A stretch of 64,000 bases of DNA from NCBI RefSeq assembly GCF_035712445.1, contig NZ_DASTAT010000026.1, positions 1-64,000 on the forward strand. Reading direction: 5' to 3'. The notes under the pieces are model-generated. The model was not told where the DNA came from and did not search any database. It saw nothing but the letters and a program-made list of their open reading frames with translations. Made by a program: the position numbers and the translations under genes. The stretch is from Oligoflexus sp. (GTDB lineage: Bacteria > Bdellovibrionota_B > Oligoflexia > Oligoflexales > Oligoflexaceae). This document shows, piece by piece, positions 54,531 through 63,994 of the stretch; position 1 is the stretch's first letter, and the number at the start of each line of letters is the position of its first letter.

Positions 54531-56159
54531 CTATTGCGAGGCTTTTGTCGAAAATCTCACGCGGGTCGGACCACCCACACTATTGAAAAGGGCATCACCA
54601 TTTTGAAGGAACTGCACGATCGCATAAGCTCCGTTGCCAAGATTATCCTGTCCAAAGATGGAGCGATGCACAGTACGACCCGTGTTCCAATCCATACCCG
54701 TAAGTTCCCAACCATCCACAGCTGTATAGCCGTTTACAAAAACAATATTCGAAGGAATACTAACCGCCGGCACCATGCTGGTGGATACAACGTCACCACG
54801 CGACCAGACCGATCGCCAGTGATTCTGCATCGGATCCCACTCAAAACGCTCCACACCCGCGGGCGGAGCGAATACAGGACCTCCTGCCAGAACATCTATC
54901 AGCTTATCGGGATGGCCTTCAGGACGAATGTTGTTCACAACAAAAGCCCCATAGCCTTTGACAACAACCGACTGCTCGCTCTGGATAAACTCAGGGAGTG
55001 GCGAAAGGCCAGCCGTCACTTGAATCTCGCCGGCAATACGGGGATTGCGCGGGGCCTCTGCCTTGGCATCAGCTGGAATCCCGTCTCGCCAAAAGGCAAC
55101 CAGTTTCATACGATCGGCGCCGTCGGTGATCACCACCAATTTATCCTCATCGGGGCCAAAGCCCATCAGTGTAGGCGTGGACCCTGTACCGAACCCGAAC
55201 TTGACGCTGGGAGGCTCGCGTCCTGTATCATAGGTCGCCGACCATGCGCCATCAGCCTGGTCCTGTGAGAGTTTCGCGCCCGTCCAAACCACCTTATGCA
55301 TCTTTCTATCGGTCGCAACATAGATGCCGTTTTTCTCATCAATCGCGAGGGAGTTGGTGATATATTCGTTCGCTGCAAAACGCAGGGTATGGCGAGGCCC
55401 TTCAAGGCTGCGATCCAGTATCAGGAGTGAACCGTTGGTCAATACGATCAATTTTCCATCATAAGTCAGACTCGCTCCAACGATGAAGGCACCATATTTC
55501 GAAAATTGTTCGCCTCCCCCTTTCACCAGCTCCTGAAGATGGTCCGTAAGATCAAGTTCACGCAGAAGCTGAATTCCTTGGGCTGGATCCTTCGGGTCGA
55601 CAAGGCCGTAGGCATAAATCCTGGCACCCGCTGCTGCAAACATCACGTTATCCCGATCCACGAGCACATAGGTATTGTTCGCAAGTCGAGAGAAATTCAC
55701 CCCAAGCTCGGCCACGGCGTTTTCTACATCACCGATACTTCTGAAACGTTGGGCCAGGACACTATCGAGTTTGCTCGAAACTATATTCACCAGACCTGGC
55801 GTCGCATACTGGGCTGCGGGTCGCAGTTCACCCTTGGAAATATCCATATAGCTCACCCCACCGCTCGACGCTCCCCACATGAAGCTCGGCGAGGTCGATG
55901 CCAGCTGCATGATATTTACAGGGCCACCCACCACGCGAGGGAAATCGCGCAGATTCAACCTGAAAATCCCACGAGGGGCTGGGTAAGGCATCGCATCCGT
56001 CTGAGCTGGATCGAAGTGGGTGATCGCATACTTCTCCGCAGCCAGGTAGGGATTTCTTGCTGGTCCACGCGGAGGATTCAGCTCGGCATTTCCCGCATAA
56101 GCAGCATGGATCGAGAAAAGAACGCCGGTCGTACAAACAAGAGAGCTTGTCACCTTCAT
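54531..56159 (-). CDS. Secreted beta-propeller-like protein of unknown function
   Basis: The ATG at 56159 follows GGAAGG with 7-base spacing; the frame is open 40 codons further. It gives a signal peptide (MKVTSSLVCTTGVLFSIHAAYAG). The 542-residue protein begins NAELNPPRGPARNPYLAAEK and contains regular blades of about 40-50 residues: NTYVLVDRDNVMFAAAGARI, LTYDGKLIVLTNGSLLILDR, LAIDEKNGIYVATDRKMHKV, GFGPDEDKLVVITDGADRMK, and IVFVNGYTAVDGWELTGMDW. This suggests a six- or seven-bladed propeller, possibly with PQQ-like or sugar-binding properties. Similar conserved uncharacterised exported proteins occur in proteobacteria (recalled). No catalytic residues were recognised. Confidence 0.75.
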   Translation of the reverse strand: MKVTSSLVCTTGVLFSIHAAYAGNAELNPPRGPARNPYLAAEKYAITHFDPAQTDAMPYPAPRGIFRLNLRDFPRVVGGPVNIMQLASTSPSFMWGASSGGVSYMDISKGELRPAAQYATPGLVNIVSSKLDSVLAQRFRSIGDVENAVAELGVNFSRLANNTYVLVDRDNVMFAAAGARIYAYGLVDPKDPAQGIQLLRELDLTDHLQELVKGGGEQFSKYGAFIVGASLTYDGKLIVLTNGSLLILDRSLEGPRHTLRFAANEYITNSLAIDEKNGIYVATDRKMHKVVWTGAKLSQDQADGAWSATYDTGREPPSVKFGFGTGSTPTLMGFGPDEDKLVVITDGADRMKLVAFWRDGIPADAKAEAPRNPRIAGEIQVTAGLSPLPEFIQSEQSVVVKGYGAFVVNNIRPEGHPDKLIDVLAGGPVFAPPAGVERFEWDPMQNHWRSVWSRGDVVSTSMVPAVSIPSNIVFVNGYTAVDGWELTGMDWNTGRTVHRSIFGQDNLGNGAYAIVQFLQNGDALFNSVGGPTRVRFSTKASQ

Positions 56160-56315
56160 ATTTTTGCCTTCCATCTTATCACGTTTTTCACGGTTAACGG
56201 ATTTGATATACAGGGCAAGCGCATGAAGATAAAGACAGCAAAAACTCCTGCGTTTAATCCTCGATGGAAATGGGATCACACCGGAGTCAGGCCAATCGAT
56301 GCCATTGGGGTATGC

Positions 56316-56927
56316 TCAGAATCCAGGGCACCGAGCCCACATGAATTTCCACCGATATGTCGTCTTTTTCCCATCTGGCCCGAACACGAGATAGGCGTTG
56401 GGATTCTCGATCAATCCATTGATCGCAATCCTGGCCGTCCAAAGTCCCTTTGGATTCCGATCCGCAGCGCACCAATAGCTCTGTGGTATGAAGCGAAGAT
56501 CTGTCGTCCACGCCAGCGTTTTGGAAGGCTCCTGGAACGGCGTTCCGGATGGATAGTTGAACTCCTTGGGCTGCGAGGAGTATCCGAAGAGAGTGTGCGA
56601 GGAACTCAGAGAGAGTATCGCTCCATCTCTGGACTTGTTGGCACTGAATGTGATCTCCTGCCAGATCTCAGTGGGATAATAACCGCGCAACAGCTCCAGG
56701 CCCGCACGCATCGCACAATAGCGGTTGCCGGATCCTGCAGGGGGAAGGTTCAAGGTCAGTCCAAGGTTCCAATAAAAATCACTGCCTGTTGCGATCAGTT
56801 CAGAATCGTCTGGATTGCAGCCGCTTCCTGAAGGCGGAAAGTATGTGACATTCGCAATCTGACCCCAGGCCTGAGCTGAAAAAAGCGACAAACCAATAAG
56901 AGAGGCTTTGATGGATTGATTCGACAT
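56316..56927 (-). CDS. Secreted Cys-containing hypothetical protein
   Basis: The ATG follows AAGGGAAAT. The signal peptide is KASLIGLSLFSAQAWGQ. The mature region of about 180 residues has a Cys near its start (SGSGCNPDDSE), one at YCAM, one at WCAADR and one close to the C-terminus (ARCPGF), suggesting two disulfides. Strands with aromatic residues alternate (DFYWNLGLTLNLPPAGSG, AYLVFGPDGKKTTYRWKFMW). The GSGC start and the following strand pattern vaguely resemble DUF4360 proteins, but this is not firm. It lies upstream of the propeller gene on the same strand (gap about 155 bases), so it may be co-transcribed with it. Confidence 0.6.
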   Translation of the reverse strand: MSNQSIKASLIGLSLFSAQAWGQIANVTYFPPSGSGCNPDDSELIATGSDFYWNLGLTLNLPPAGSGNRYCAMRAGLELLRGYYPTEIWQEITFSANKSRDGAILSLSSSHTLFGYSSQPKEFNYPSGTPFQEPSKTLAWTTDLRFIPQSYWCAADRNPKGLWTARIAINGLIENPNAYLVFGPDGKKTTYRWKFMWARCPGF

Positions 56928-57296
56928 AATAATTTCCCTTCATATATTGAGACGAAGGATGAGGCTGACTGAGCCATCGGGAATACGAAGAAACATTCTC
57001 CCTTCGAATTATCCCTCCCTCCGACTTCCAGCAAGCAGGATTCTTTAAAAAAGCCTCTCGATGTAAGAAAGTGTTCTGTGAGGTCGAACAACGAACTCAA
57101 CCGATCACATTCGTCACACATTACGACGTTCAAGTTTTCACTGATGACCCCTTGGCGAATTCCCAGCTCCGGAGGCCAGGAATCTGTATCGTCAAGCCCT
57201 ATCTCGTGGGTAATAGCTTCCAGGAAAATCCTACACTTCGATCACAACTTACTTCATGATTGAATGGAATAGGATCATTCTCTTCTGTTCCTAATA
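56928..57296. other. Intergenic region upstream of the signalling operon
   Basis: This stretch lies between divergent genes. A short plus-strand frame (57071-57259) has partly protein-like composition (RTQPITFVTHYDVQVF) but no convincing start or homology, so no gene is called. The promoter of the hybrid kinase operon is expected near its right end. Confidence 0.4.
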
Positions 57297-57322
57297 GGCA
57301 AATATTGCCTCCCTTAAGGCAA
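57297..57322 (+). promoter_or_regulatory. Alternative hairpins overlapping the Shine-Dalgarno of the hybrid kinase
   Basis: GGCAA (57297-57301) can pair with TTGCC (57305-57309), and the same TTGCC can pair instead with GGCAA (57318-57322). The second pairing would cover AAGG (57316-57319), the likely ribosome-binding site for the ATG at 57327. This is a miniature switch-like arrangement. Confidence 0.45.
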
Positions 57323-57326
57323 ATCC

Positions 57327-60300
57327 ATGAAGTGGCTATTCATACTGCTTCTCAACCTCCAAGCCATGGCCATGGCTGAGCCGACAATTGCGTTGCAGTC
57401 ACCCTCATGGTTTGACAAAGTCCGCTATCTTAGATTTGGCAATGAAAAGCTCCTGACCCTCGCAGATCCCGTGCTTGACCTCTCCCGTTTGAAAGACGAC
57501 GAATACTGGTATGTCGACGGAAAAGTCTGGTTCTTTCCCGGGGAATTCCTACCGCCCGATGAACTTCTACAGCCCGGAGCTTGGGAGAAAATCCTTGCCC
57601 AGAGAAAGCCTCTCCTTCTGGACGCGAACAACAGTTGGTTCCAAAACTCTCGGAATCCGGCAGACGTCAACTATGGCAGCTATGTGCTTCAGGTCAGGTC
57701 GCCTGCCCCCCGACGGCTGGCGTTTGGTGCCTATAACGTCTATCATCCGGCCCGCTTCTATATTGTTGACAAAAGGAAGGTTCGGGAAATTCGCAGCTTC
57801 GGCAATCCAGACCCGGATCCTGATAGGAATCACCAACAAAGCGTGATGTGCTGTCCTCTGAATTTCTTTGATGTTGATACCGACTTTTTTATCATCACTC
57901 ACGCTTCCACGCCCGTCTCCGACACTTCAAAGACCACCAATTTCTCGGGTTTTTTTATCGGGCCCGAGACCTATCTCTTTCAAGAGATGCGCAATACCTT
58001 TGCGCTGATCGGCTGTTTGATCGGTTGCTTCTTTCTTGCGGGAACTTTCTATGGCTTTATCTACTCGTTCCGGCGGCGGGATCGGTCCTCGCTGTACTTG
58101 AGTCTGTTTGCCTCACTGGCCTTTCTCCTTGCAGTCCAAACTTTCGTCGATCTGCCGTTGGATCCGAAACACATCGGCAAACTCTGGACCTTTCTAAATC
58201 TGCTGGCCATGGCCTGTCTGCAACTCTTCATACTCGAAAAAATCAGGGAGTTCATCCAGCCAAAAACCCAAAGGCTCTGTATCACAGCCATCTTGGGCGG
58301 CTGCCTGGCAGGGCAATTGACATCCATTCTCTCTCTGGATGACATCTCTGGCCTCATTTACCTCATACTGATGCTGGGCAATACAGTTCTGATGGGTCTT
58401 GTGGTCGCGATGGGCCTTCGGCATCGCATCAATGGAACCCTGTTTTTCGGCGCTGGCGCAGCTGTTTGCAGCCTATTTCAGTACTCGATTATTCACATCA
58501 GCATCTTTAAATTGAACGAGGATCCCGGCAATGCCGTAACACTCGCGAACCTCGCCATGGTTTTGGCCCTGGCCCTCGTCAATGCCAAAGACTTTGCCCT
58601 GACCTATCAGGCCTCCGAACGGATGCGACAGGACCTGCAGGTGCTCCTGGAGGAAGTCCAGGAGAAGGAGCAGGCTCGTACTCTATTCTTTCAAAACACG
58701 TCCCACGAACTCAGGACGCCTCTCAACGGCATCATTGGTTTCATGCAGCTACTGACGCAAGGCCGCTACGGAAAAATACCGGAGGCAGCCGAAGTCCAAC
58801 TCCAGAAATGTATTCGACTCGCGATCAGCCTGAAGAATCAGGTGAACTCCATTCTCGATCTGGCGAAATCGAAGAAGGGCCGACTCACTCTCAGCAATAG
58901 TTCCATAGCCATCAAAGATCTGATCGACGAGACCGAGGATTTGGCTGCGGGACTCTTGCTGAAGCGCAATGATTTCAGCTTTCAATGCAACTGCGAGTGG
59001 CAAACTCTCCTCTCGCAATTTATTGGCGATCGGGAGAAGATCGCTACGATCCTCCGCAACCTCGTCGGCAACGCCTTTAAGTTCGCGGATCCTGTTCGTC
59101 CCAATGCAGTGGCACTCACCATCACGCGCGATGGCGGATGGCTCCATATTATTGTCAGCGATACGGGCATAGGCATACCCATCGACTATCAGGATAAAAT
59201 ATTCGAGGAATTCAAGCAGGTCGCGGATGATTCCCGCCGGGCTTATGAAGGCAGCGGTCTCGGCCTGGCCATCGTCCGCGAGTTTGTGAAGCTGATGGGC
59301 GGAGACATTCGATTGGAATCCGAGCAGGGCAAAGGCAGCCGCTTCTTCGTCTCGCTACCGGAACAAAAAGAGATTCACCTGCAGAAGCCGACCGAGATCG
59401 CCTTGGGCCATCTTGAACCTAAAACCAGGATGACCCCGGCAGTTGCCGTCCCCAGCAATCTTCCGGTCAACGCAGTGAAGGGGCACGTCCTGGTCGTGGA
59501 TGATAACGAAATGAACTGCGATGTGCTAAGGGACGTGCTTCAGCATCAAGGTTTCCAGGTTAGCGCAGTGCTCGACGGTCAGGAAGCTCTCCGTTTTATG
59601 CGGCGGGAACACCCCGATCTCCTGCTCCTCGATATGATGATGCCGCTTTTCTCGGGCGAAGATGTGATCAAGGCCATGAAGCAGGATAGCCTGCTTCAGG
59701 ACATTCCTGTGATCCTCATCACGGCACGGGCCAGTGATGATGATAGGCTCTTCGGCCTTGGTTTGGGTGCCGATGACTATCTTGCCAAACCGATTCATCA
59801 CGAAGAACTTTTGTTCCGCGTGCAAAACCTTCTACAGCGCCTGGAAACCAGGCGAAAGATGGTCGAAGCAGAAGAAGGCCTAAAACCAAGTCAGCTGGGT
59901 CGCCTGATGAATGACTTCAGCCATGAGTTGAAGAATGCCTTTCAGCTTTATAGTTTCACCAGCCACGATATTCCGCGGGCCTGCGAAAAGATTCTGCGCT
60001 ATCTGCCGATTCCCCTTCCGGAATGGCAGGAAGCAAGTCGGCTGATCGCCAGCGAGCGCATGCTCCTGACTGCATCCACGCAGTTTTCTGATCTGAGTTT
60101 CACCGATGCGCACCAGGAACAATCTGCGATCCTCAGGTCGCTGCGAACCAGCCTGGACCTTGTGGATATTCATGCGGCGTCTCGCAGGAAGATCTGGCAT
60201 CTGATTCTCAGTCTATCAGCCGATCAGCAGGAGGAGTGCGAGCAGGTATTGTATATAGTCCGCAACTTCCTGGTGATGAAGAATCAAACCACCTTTGTCA

Positions 60301-60758
60301 TGGAATTGGTGGAAAACATTCTGGAATATTCCAAAGGCAGTGAAAGCCCCTTGAATGCATCCACCCAGGCAGTCCTGGATGCCATCATCCGCCTCGTGCG
60401 TCCTCGCATGCTGCGACTGGGAATCCGCCTGGACGTTATGGGGGACGACTGTACTGTTACCATGAGCCAGGGGCACATGATGCAGGTGATGCTGAATCTG
60501 GTTTCCAATGCCATGGATGCCGTAGCAAATCTTGGATCGGATCAAAAGTGGATACGCATCAGCGTGTCGGAAACGGAAGGCAAAGCCGTAATCAGCTGCG
60601 CCAGCGGCGGTGGATCAGCCCGCAAGGATTCCTTGGCATTCGAACGCCTGATTCAAAAAGCCCAAGGTTCGCTGGAAATTAACAGTCAATCACCGTATCC
60701 AGAAATTGTTTTCAGAATACCATCCATCAGGATGCAAGAATATAAAAGATCCGGCTAG
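57327..60758 (+). CDS. Hybrid histidine kinase with membrane sensor, receiver and a second degenerate kinase module
   Basis: The signal peptide (MKWLFILLLNLQAMAMAEP) precedes a periplasmic domain and then seven membrane helices (about 230-430), a 7TMR-like sensor. The HisKA motif is NTSHELRTPLNG (His460). The ATPase has N-box NLVGNAFKF (Asn582), DTGIGIP (Asp612) and GSGLGLAIV. The receiver begins VLVVDDNEMN (Asp725-726) with phospho-acceptor Asp769 (LLLLDMMMP). A second HisKA-like segment follows with His866 (MNDFSHELKNAF) and a second ATPase-like fold with N-box NLVSNAMDAV (Asn1061). The second module lacks a normal G1 box and has ASGGGSARKD in its place. The first module should be active. 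The cyclase gene starts 15 bases after its stop, which makes an operon. Confidence 0.88.
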   Translation: MKWLFILLLNLQAMAMAEPTIALQSPSWFDKVRYLRFGNEKLLTLADPVLDLSRLKDDEYWYVDGKVWFFPGEFLPPDELLQPGAWEKILAQRKPLLLDANNSWFQNSRNPADVNYGSYVLQVRSPAPRRLAFGAYNVYHPARFYIVDKRKVREIRSFGNPDPDPDRNHQQSVMCCPLNFFDVDTDFFIITHASTPVSDTSKTTNFSGFFIGPETYLFQEMRNTFALIGCLIGCFFLAGTFYGFIYSFRRRDRSSLYLSLFASLAFLLAVQTFVDLPLDPKHIGKLWTFLNLLAMACLQLFILEKIREFIQPKTQRLCITAILGGCLAGQLTSILSLDDISGLIYLILMLGNTVLMGLVVAMGLRHRINGTLFFGAGAAVCSLFQYSIIHISIFKLNEDPGNAVTLANLAMVLALALVNAKDFALTYQASERMRQDLQVLLEEVQEKEQARTLFFQNTSHELRTPLNGIIGFMQLLTQGRYGKIPEAAEVQLQKCIRLAISLKNQVNSILDLAKSKKGRLTLSNSSIAIKDLIDETEDLAAGLLLKRNDFSFQCNCEWQTLLSQFIGDREKIATILRNLVGNAFKFADPVRPNAVALTITRDGGWLHIIVSDTGIGIPIDYQDKIFEEFKQVADDSRRAYEGSGLGLAIVREFVKLMGGDIRLESEQGKGSRFFVSLPEQKEIHLQKPTEIALGHLEPKTRMTPAVAVPSNLPVNAVKGHVLVVDDNEMNCDVLRDVLQHQGFQVSAVLDGQEALRFMRREHPDLLLLDMMMPLFSGEDVIKAMKQDSLLQDIPVILITARASDDDRLFGLGLGADDYLAKPIHHEELLFRVQNLLQRLETRRKMVEAEEGLKPSQLGRLMNDFSHELKNAFQLYSFTSHDIPRACEKILRYLPIPLPEWQEASRLIASERMLLTASTQFSDLSFTDAHQEQSAILRSLRTSLDLVDIHAASRRKIWHLILSLSADQQEECEQVLYIVRNFLVMKNQTTFVMELVENILEYSKGSESPLNASTQAVLDAIIRLVRPRMLRLGIRLDVMGDDCTVTMSQGHMMQVMLNLVSNAMDAVANLGSDQKWIRISVSETEGKAVISCASGGGSARKDSLAFERLIQKAQGSLEINSQSPYPEIVFRIPSIRMQEYKRSG

Positions 60759-60773
60759 ACAAGAAAGCTGAGA

Positions 60774-62696
60774 ATGAGACGGATAGGATCACAAAGCAGA
60801 GCCCATAAAGGGATGAGTGGCTTTTGCCGCTCAAGGCCTCTGGTTTGGCCTGTCTGCCTTGTCATACTCCTTCTCTTCAGCACTCATCTTTTGGCGGACG
60901 AACCTCCCACCTTCGTCATTGAAAGCGAAACATTTAGCATTCAACAGGCCAACCTCTATAAGCTCGGCATCTTTGATGAGGAGTTGGCAGAGCATGATAT
61001 TGTCGCGCGTATGCAAAAGCATGAATACGAACTCAAGGACTACTATGAGCTGCAGAATCACAGACGCTCCTACTGGATGTATATAGTCGATAACAAGAGC
61101 GGAAAGCCCCAGAGAATCTTTATCAGTTTCTCCTTACAGTTCCCGCAAACCAAAGCCTGGATTTTTGAAGGAGACCATCTTCGGTCCTTTGATCCGGTAA
61201 GAACAGTCGCGGATGTTTTATCCACTCAGGTCCCTCCCGGGCGATCATATATTGTAGCCATGAGGCTCAGCGGCGGAGAACTCAAGGGCAAGGCATCCAT
61301 TGTCAATATCTCTGACTTCAATACCTTCATGCAAAAAGTCAAAATCCAGCAGCATGTATCCGCCGGAGTCTTCGGCGCCGTCGCTATCATGATTCTCTAC
61401 AATCTGGGCATGCTCTTCTTCTTTCGGCGAACCTATTTTCTTTACTATGCCATCTATAGTGCCGCGGCGCTTCATGCCCTTGCTATTTTTAATGGCTATA
61501 CTGTTTGGAACTTGTCAGAATTGGGTGTCGTGCTGGGAATATCAGGCTGTGCCCTGCTCCAATTCTGTAACAGCTCGCTCTCACTGCCGACCAGTCATCC
61601 GCGCCTCTATCGTGTGTCCCTCGGGTTCATGGCCTACAGCCTTGTCTTCGCAGTCTATGTCTGGTTTACCGCAAGTTGGGCTGTGATCGCGCTGAGCATG
61701 CCGATAGTCCTGGCCTACAGTCTTTTCGTTTCACTCAGACGAGCCTTGCGAGGCTATCAGCCAGCCATCTACATGACCATAGGCTGGAGCATATTCCTGG
61801 TAACGATCTGTCTGACTGTGCTCAGCATCCAGTTTCCCAGATTTGGCTACTTCTCGCACATGAGCTTTCTGGGCTTTGTTTCTGAACTTTGCTTTTTCTC
61901 CTTTGCTATTGGTCAAAAAGTGAGAAACGCGGAACAGATCGCTCTCAAAGAACACAAGCATGCCTTCAATCAGCTGAAGAAGGTTTTCTATCCCCACCAG
62001 ATCGAACAGATCAAAGCCGGCAGAGAGTTGGAAGACACGATGCCCACCGGCAGGAGCGAGGCCTGCGTGATCAATTTTGATATCATCGGCAGCTCAAAGC
62101 TGCCTCCTTCACTGGCCAAGAGCTTCATCGAGGCGTCCATCAAAGGCTGCGTTTCCATCATCAATGAATCGTATAATTCAGAAGATTTGCAGTCCACGGG
62201 CTATCGTATTAAAGAAGTGGGCGACGGATTTCTGTGTTCGGTGGGATACCCCTTCAAAACACCCAAGGGCATGGATGCTGTGGAACTATCCATAGACTTG
62301 GCCCTGCGTTTTGTCTCCATCTTCCAAAGTCATGTTGATGTTCTGCAGAATCAATACCCGATCTACTGTTCCATAGGCGTAGCGCGGGACTATCTGGAAG
62401 GATACTTTCCCAAGGTCGGAACAATCGAATATGATGTTTTTGGCCGAGCGATCATCCTGGCCACTCGTTACCAGTCCTTTCGTAAGCAGCTGTTTCCGAA
62501 TTCAGTGCCGGGACATATTATTACAGTCCATGAGAGAATTTTCGAACGTCTGCCGCATTCCCTGCAGCAAATTTTCACCAGGCTGGATCTGCGCAAGGAG
62601 CATATGAGCATCCGGGATGACCTGAATGCCAACGTCGTCTATTACAGGATTATTAGCGGCTCGGAAGCCTCCGCGGGGCCGAAGCTGGCCATCTGA
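60774..62696 (+). CDS. 7TMR-DISM receptor fused to a class III nucleotide cyclase
   Basis: The signal peptide (SRPLVWPVCLVILLLFSTHL) leads to a DISMED2-type periplasmic domain (SYWMYIVDNKSGKPQRIFIS) and seven membrane helices (about 195-390). A helical linker follows, then a class III cyclase domain (about 430-610). Its metal-binding Asp436 lies in VINFDIIGSS and the second Asp484 in KEVGDGFLC. The transition-state Arg565 is in FGRAIILATR, but the Asn normally four residues before (VN.A.R) is Ile561, so activity may be altered. The Lys of the adenine-specificity position (IKEVGDG) suggests an adenylate rather than guanylate cyclase. It is the second gene of an operon with the hybrid kinase. 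Confidence 0.87.
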   Translation: MRRIGSQSRAHKGMSGFCRSRPLVWPVCLVILLLFSTHLLADEPPTFVIESETFSIQQANLYKLGIFDEELAEHDIVARMQKHEYELKDYYELQNHRRSYWMYIVDNKSGKPQRIFISFSLQFPQTKAWIFEGDHLRSFDPVRTVADVLSTQVPPGRSYIVAMRLSGGELKGKASIVNISDFNTFMQKVKIQQHVSAGVFGAVAIMILYNLGMLFFFRRTYFLYYAIYSAAALHALAIFNGYTVWNLSELGVVLGISGCALLQFCNSSLSLPTSHPRLYRVSLGFMAYSLVFAVYVWFTASWAVIALSMPIVLAYSLFVSLRRALRGYQPAIYMTIGWSIFLVTICLTVLSIQFPRFGYFSHMSFLGFVSELCFFSFAIGQKVRNAEQIALKEHKHAFNQLKKVFYPHQIEQIKAGRELEDTMPTGRSEACVINFDIIGSSKLPPSLAKSFIEASIKGCVSIINESYNSEDLQSTGYRIKEVGDGFLCSVGYPFKTPKGMDAVELSIDLALRFVSIFQSHVDVLQNQYPIYCSIGVARDYLEGYFPKVGTIEYDVFGRAIILATRYQSFRKQLFPNSVPGHIITVHERIFERLPHSLQQIFTRLDLRKEHMSIRDDLNANVVYYRIISGSEASAGPKLAI

Positions 62697-62884
62697 TCCC
62701 GTCCCCCTCGGTTTTTCAAAGACTGACTTGAATGAAAAATTCACCCCTTTTTCGGTCCCCGAATATATCCTTCCATACGGTACCTTACCTTTCATGTACG
62801 GCTCAATCCAAAGTGGTTTTAGAATGTTCGTTAAAATGCCGCTACGAATAAGCCTTACAATGAAGCTTGAGGAAGGCCTGTTTC

Positions 62885-63994
62885 GTGAAAATCTGGGTGG
62901 ACATGAGTCAATTCCTGCCGTTTTTCTACCCGACCTTTCTGGTTGTGGGACTCATTGTCTATTTCTTTCTTCGTGGTCTAACCTTGGCGCTAATCGACCT
63001 CGCGAGAAAACCGAATGAAGTAACTTCTATGCAAAGTGATTCGGGACTTTTTCCGGCGTTCTTCGGCACTTTCAGACCCAGTAAGGAGAAGGCCAAAGCC
63101 GTCGCAACTGATGACTCTTCAGCCGAGTCTGATGACGAGCCGCGACCATTCCTGGCTGCGGAAAAAATACAAATTTACCGGATGGCGAAAGTCCTTTTTC
63201 AACAGAACAAGATCGTCGAAGCCGCCCATATGCTCGAAACGATAGACCTGGCTGAAAAGGCAGTGAGAATCCTGGTGAAGCATGAGAAGGTCGACGAGGC
63301 GGCGGCCACGCTTATACGAATGAATGCTCTCGACAGAGCTGCAGCTCTTTTCGAAAAGCATCAGAAGTTTTCCCAGGCCTCCGAGCTGTATATGCAGCTT
63401 GAGAACTGGCAGAAGGCTGCACTGAGTTTTGAACAGATGGCGAAGCGGGATGCTCAGTTCTACTATATGGCGAGCGAATGCTATAGAAAGGCCGACCTTT
63501 TGAATGAAGCCCTGGCTGCCAGGGCCAGGCTGGGCCTCGTCGAAGACGTATTCCAACTCAGTGTGACTCACAAACAATGGCTCTTCTTAGGGCGCTATCT
63601 TGAATTTCCTGCTTATGCCTATCGCATCCTGCCGCTTTTTGAAGCGAACGTGCTTGAGGAATTTTTCATGGATTTGGAACTGGTCCCCCATACGGCGCTG
63701 CTGCTGGCTCACTGGCTCAATTATCGCTCCGATGATGCCATGGTCCAGGCGATTCTTCGCAAGTTGGGGGATAATTCGTCTTTAGCCAGCTTGTTCTGGC
63801 AGCATCTCGATCATTATGGTTTCGAAACAATGTCGCAGAAGACCCTCGCCATGCGGTCTAAATTGAACCCAGCGGTGGCGAAGACTCATGCCGAGGCACT
63901 CCTGGCTGCGGGTCGCGCCGAGCTGGCCCATAAAATTTTGGCAACCGACATAGTTCCTCCTCTGCCCGTCGCGCCTTTGGTCATGAAATTCTAA
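62885..63994 (+). CDS. Membrane-anchored helical-repeat (TPR-like) protein
   Basis: A GTG at 62885 with GAGGAAGG 8 bases upstream is the best start; an ATG at 62903 and a TTG at 62867 also lie in frame. A single N-terminal membrane helix (FLPFFYPTFLVVGLIVYFFL) is followed by a charged linker. A run of short helix pairs follows from about residue 85: KIQIYRMAKVLFQQNKIVEA, AAHMLETIDLAEKAVRILVK, VDEAAATLIRMNALDRAAAL, FSQASELYMQLENWQKAALS, AQFYYMASECYRKADLLNEA. The spacing fits TPR or SEL1-like solenoid repeats used for protein binding. There is no catalytic motif. It follows the cyclase by 188 bases and may be co-transcribed with the signalling operon. The stop is at 63994, so the gene is complete. 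Confidence 0.7.
   Translation: MKIWVDMSQFLPFFYPTFLVVGLIVYFFLRGLTLALIDLARKPNEVTSMQSDSGLFPAFFGTFRPSKEKAKAVATDDSSAESDDEPRPFLAAEKIQIYRMAKVLFQQNKIVEAAHMLETIDLAEKAVRILVKHEKVDEAAATLIRMNALDRAAALFEKHQKFSQASELYMQLENWQKAALSFEQMAKRDAQFYYMASECYRKADLLNEALAARARLGLVEDVFQLSVTHKQWLFLGRYLEFPAYAYRILPLFEANVLEEFFMDLELVPHTALLLAHWLNYRSDDAMVQAILRKLGDNSSLASLFWQHLDHYGFETMSQKTLAMRSKLNPAVAKTHAEALLAAGRAELAHKILATDIVPPLPVAPLVMKF

Noticed and set aside
55506..56831. Plus-strand open frame of 441 codons
   Set aside because: It spans two minus-strand genes with signal peptides and Shine-Dalgarno sequences. Its own translation lacks a sensible start or domain and is rich in Arg and Ile.
57071..57259. Small plus-strand frame upstream of the hybrid kinase
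   Set aside because: The composition is partly protein-like but the start is GTG without a Shine-Dalgarno and no family was recognised.
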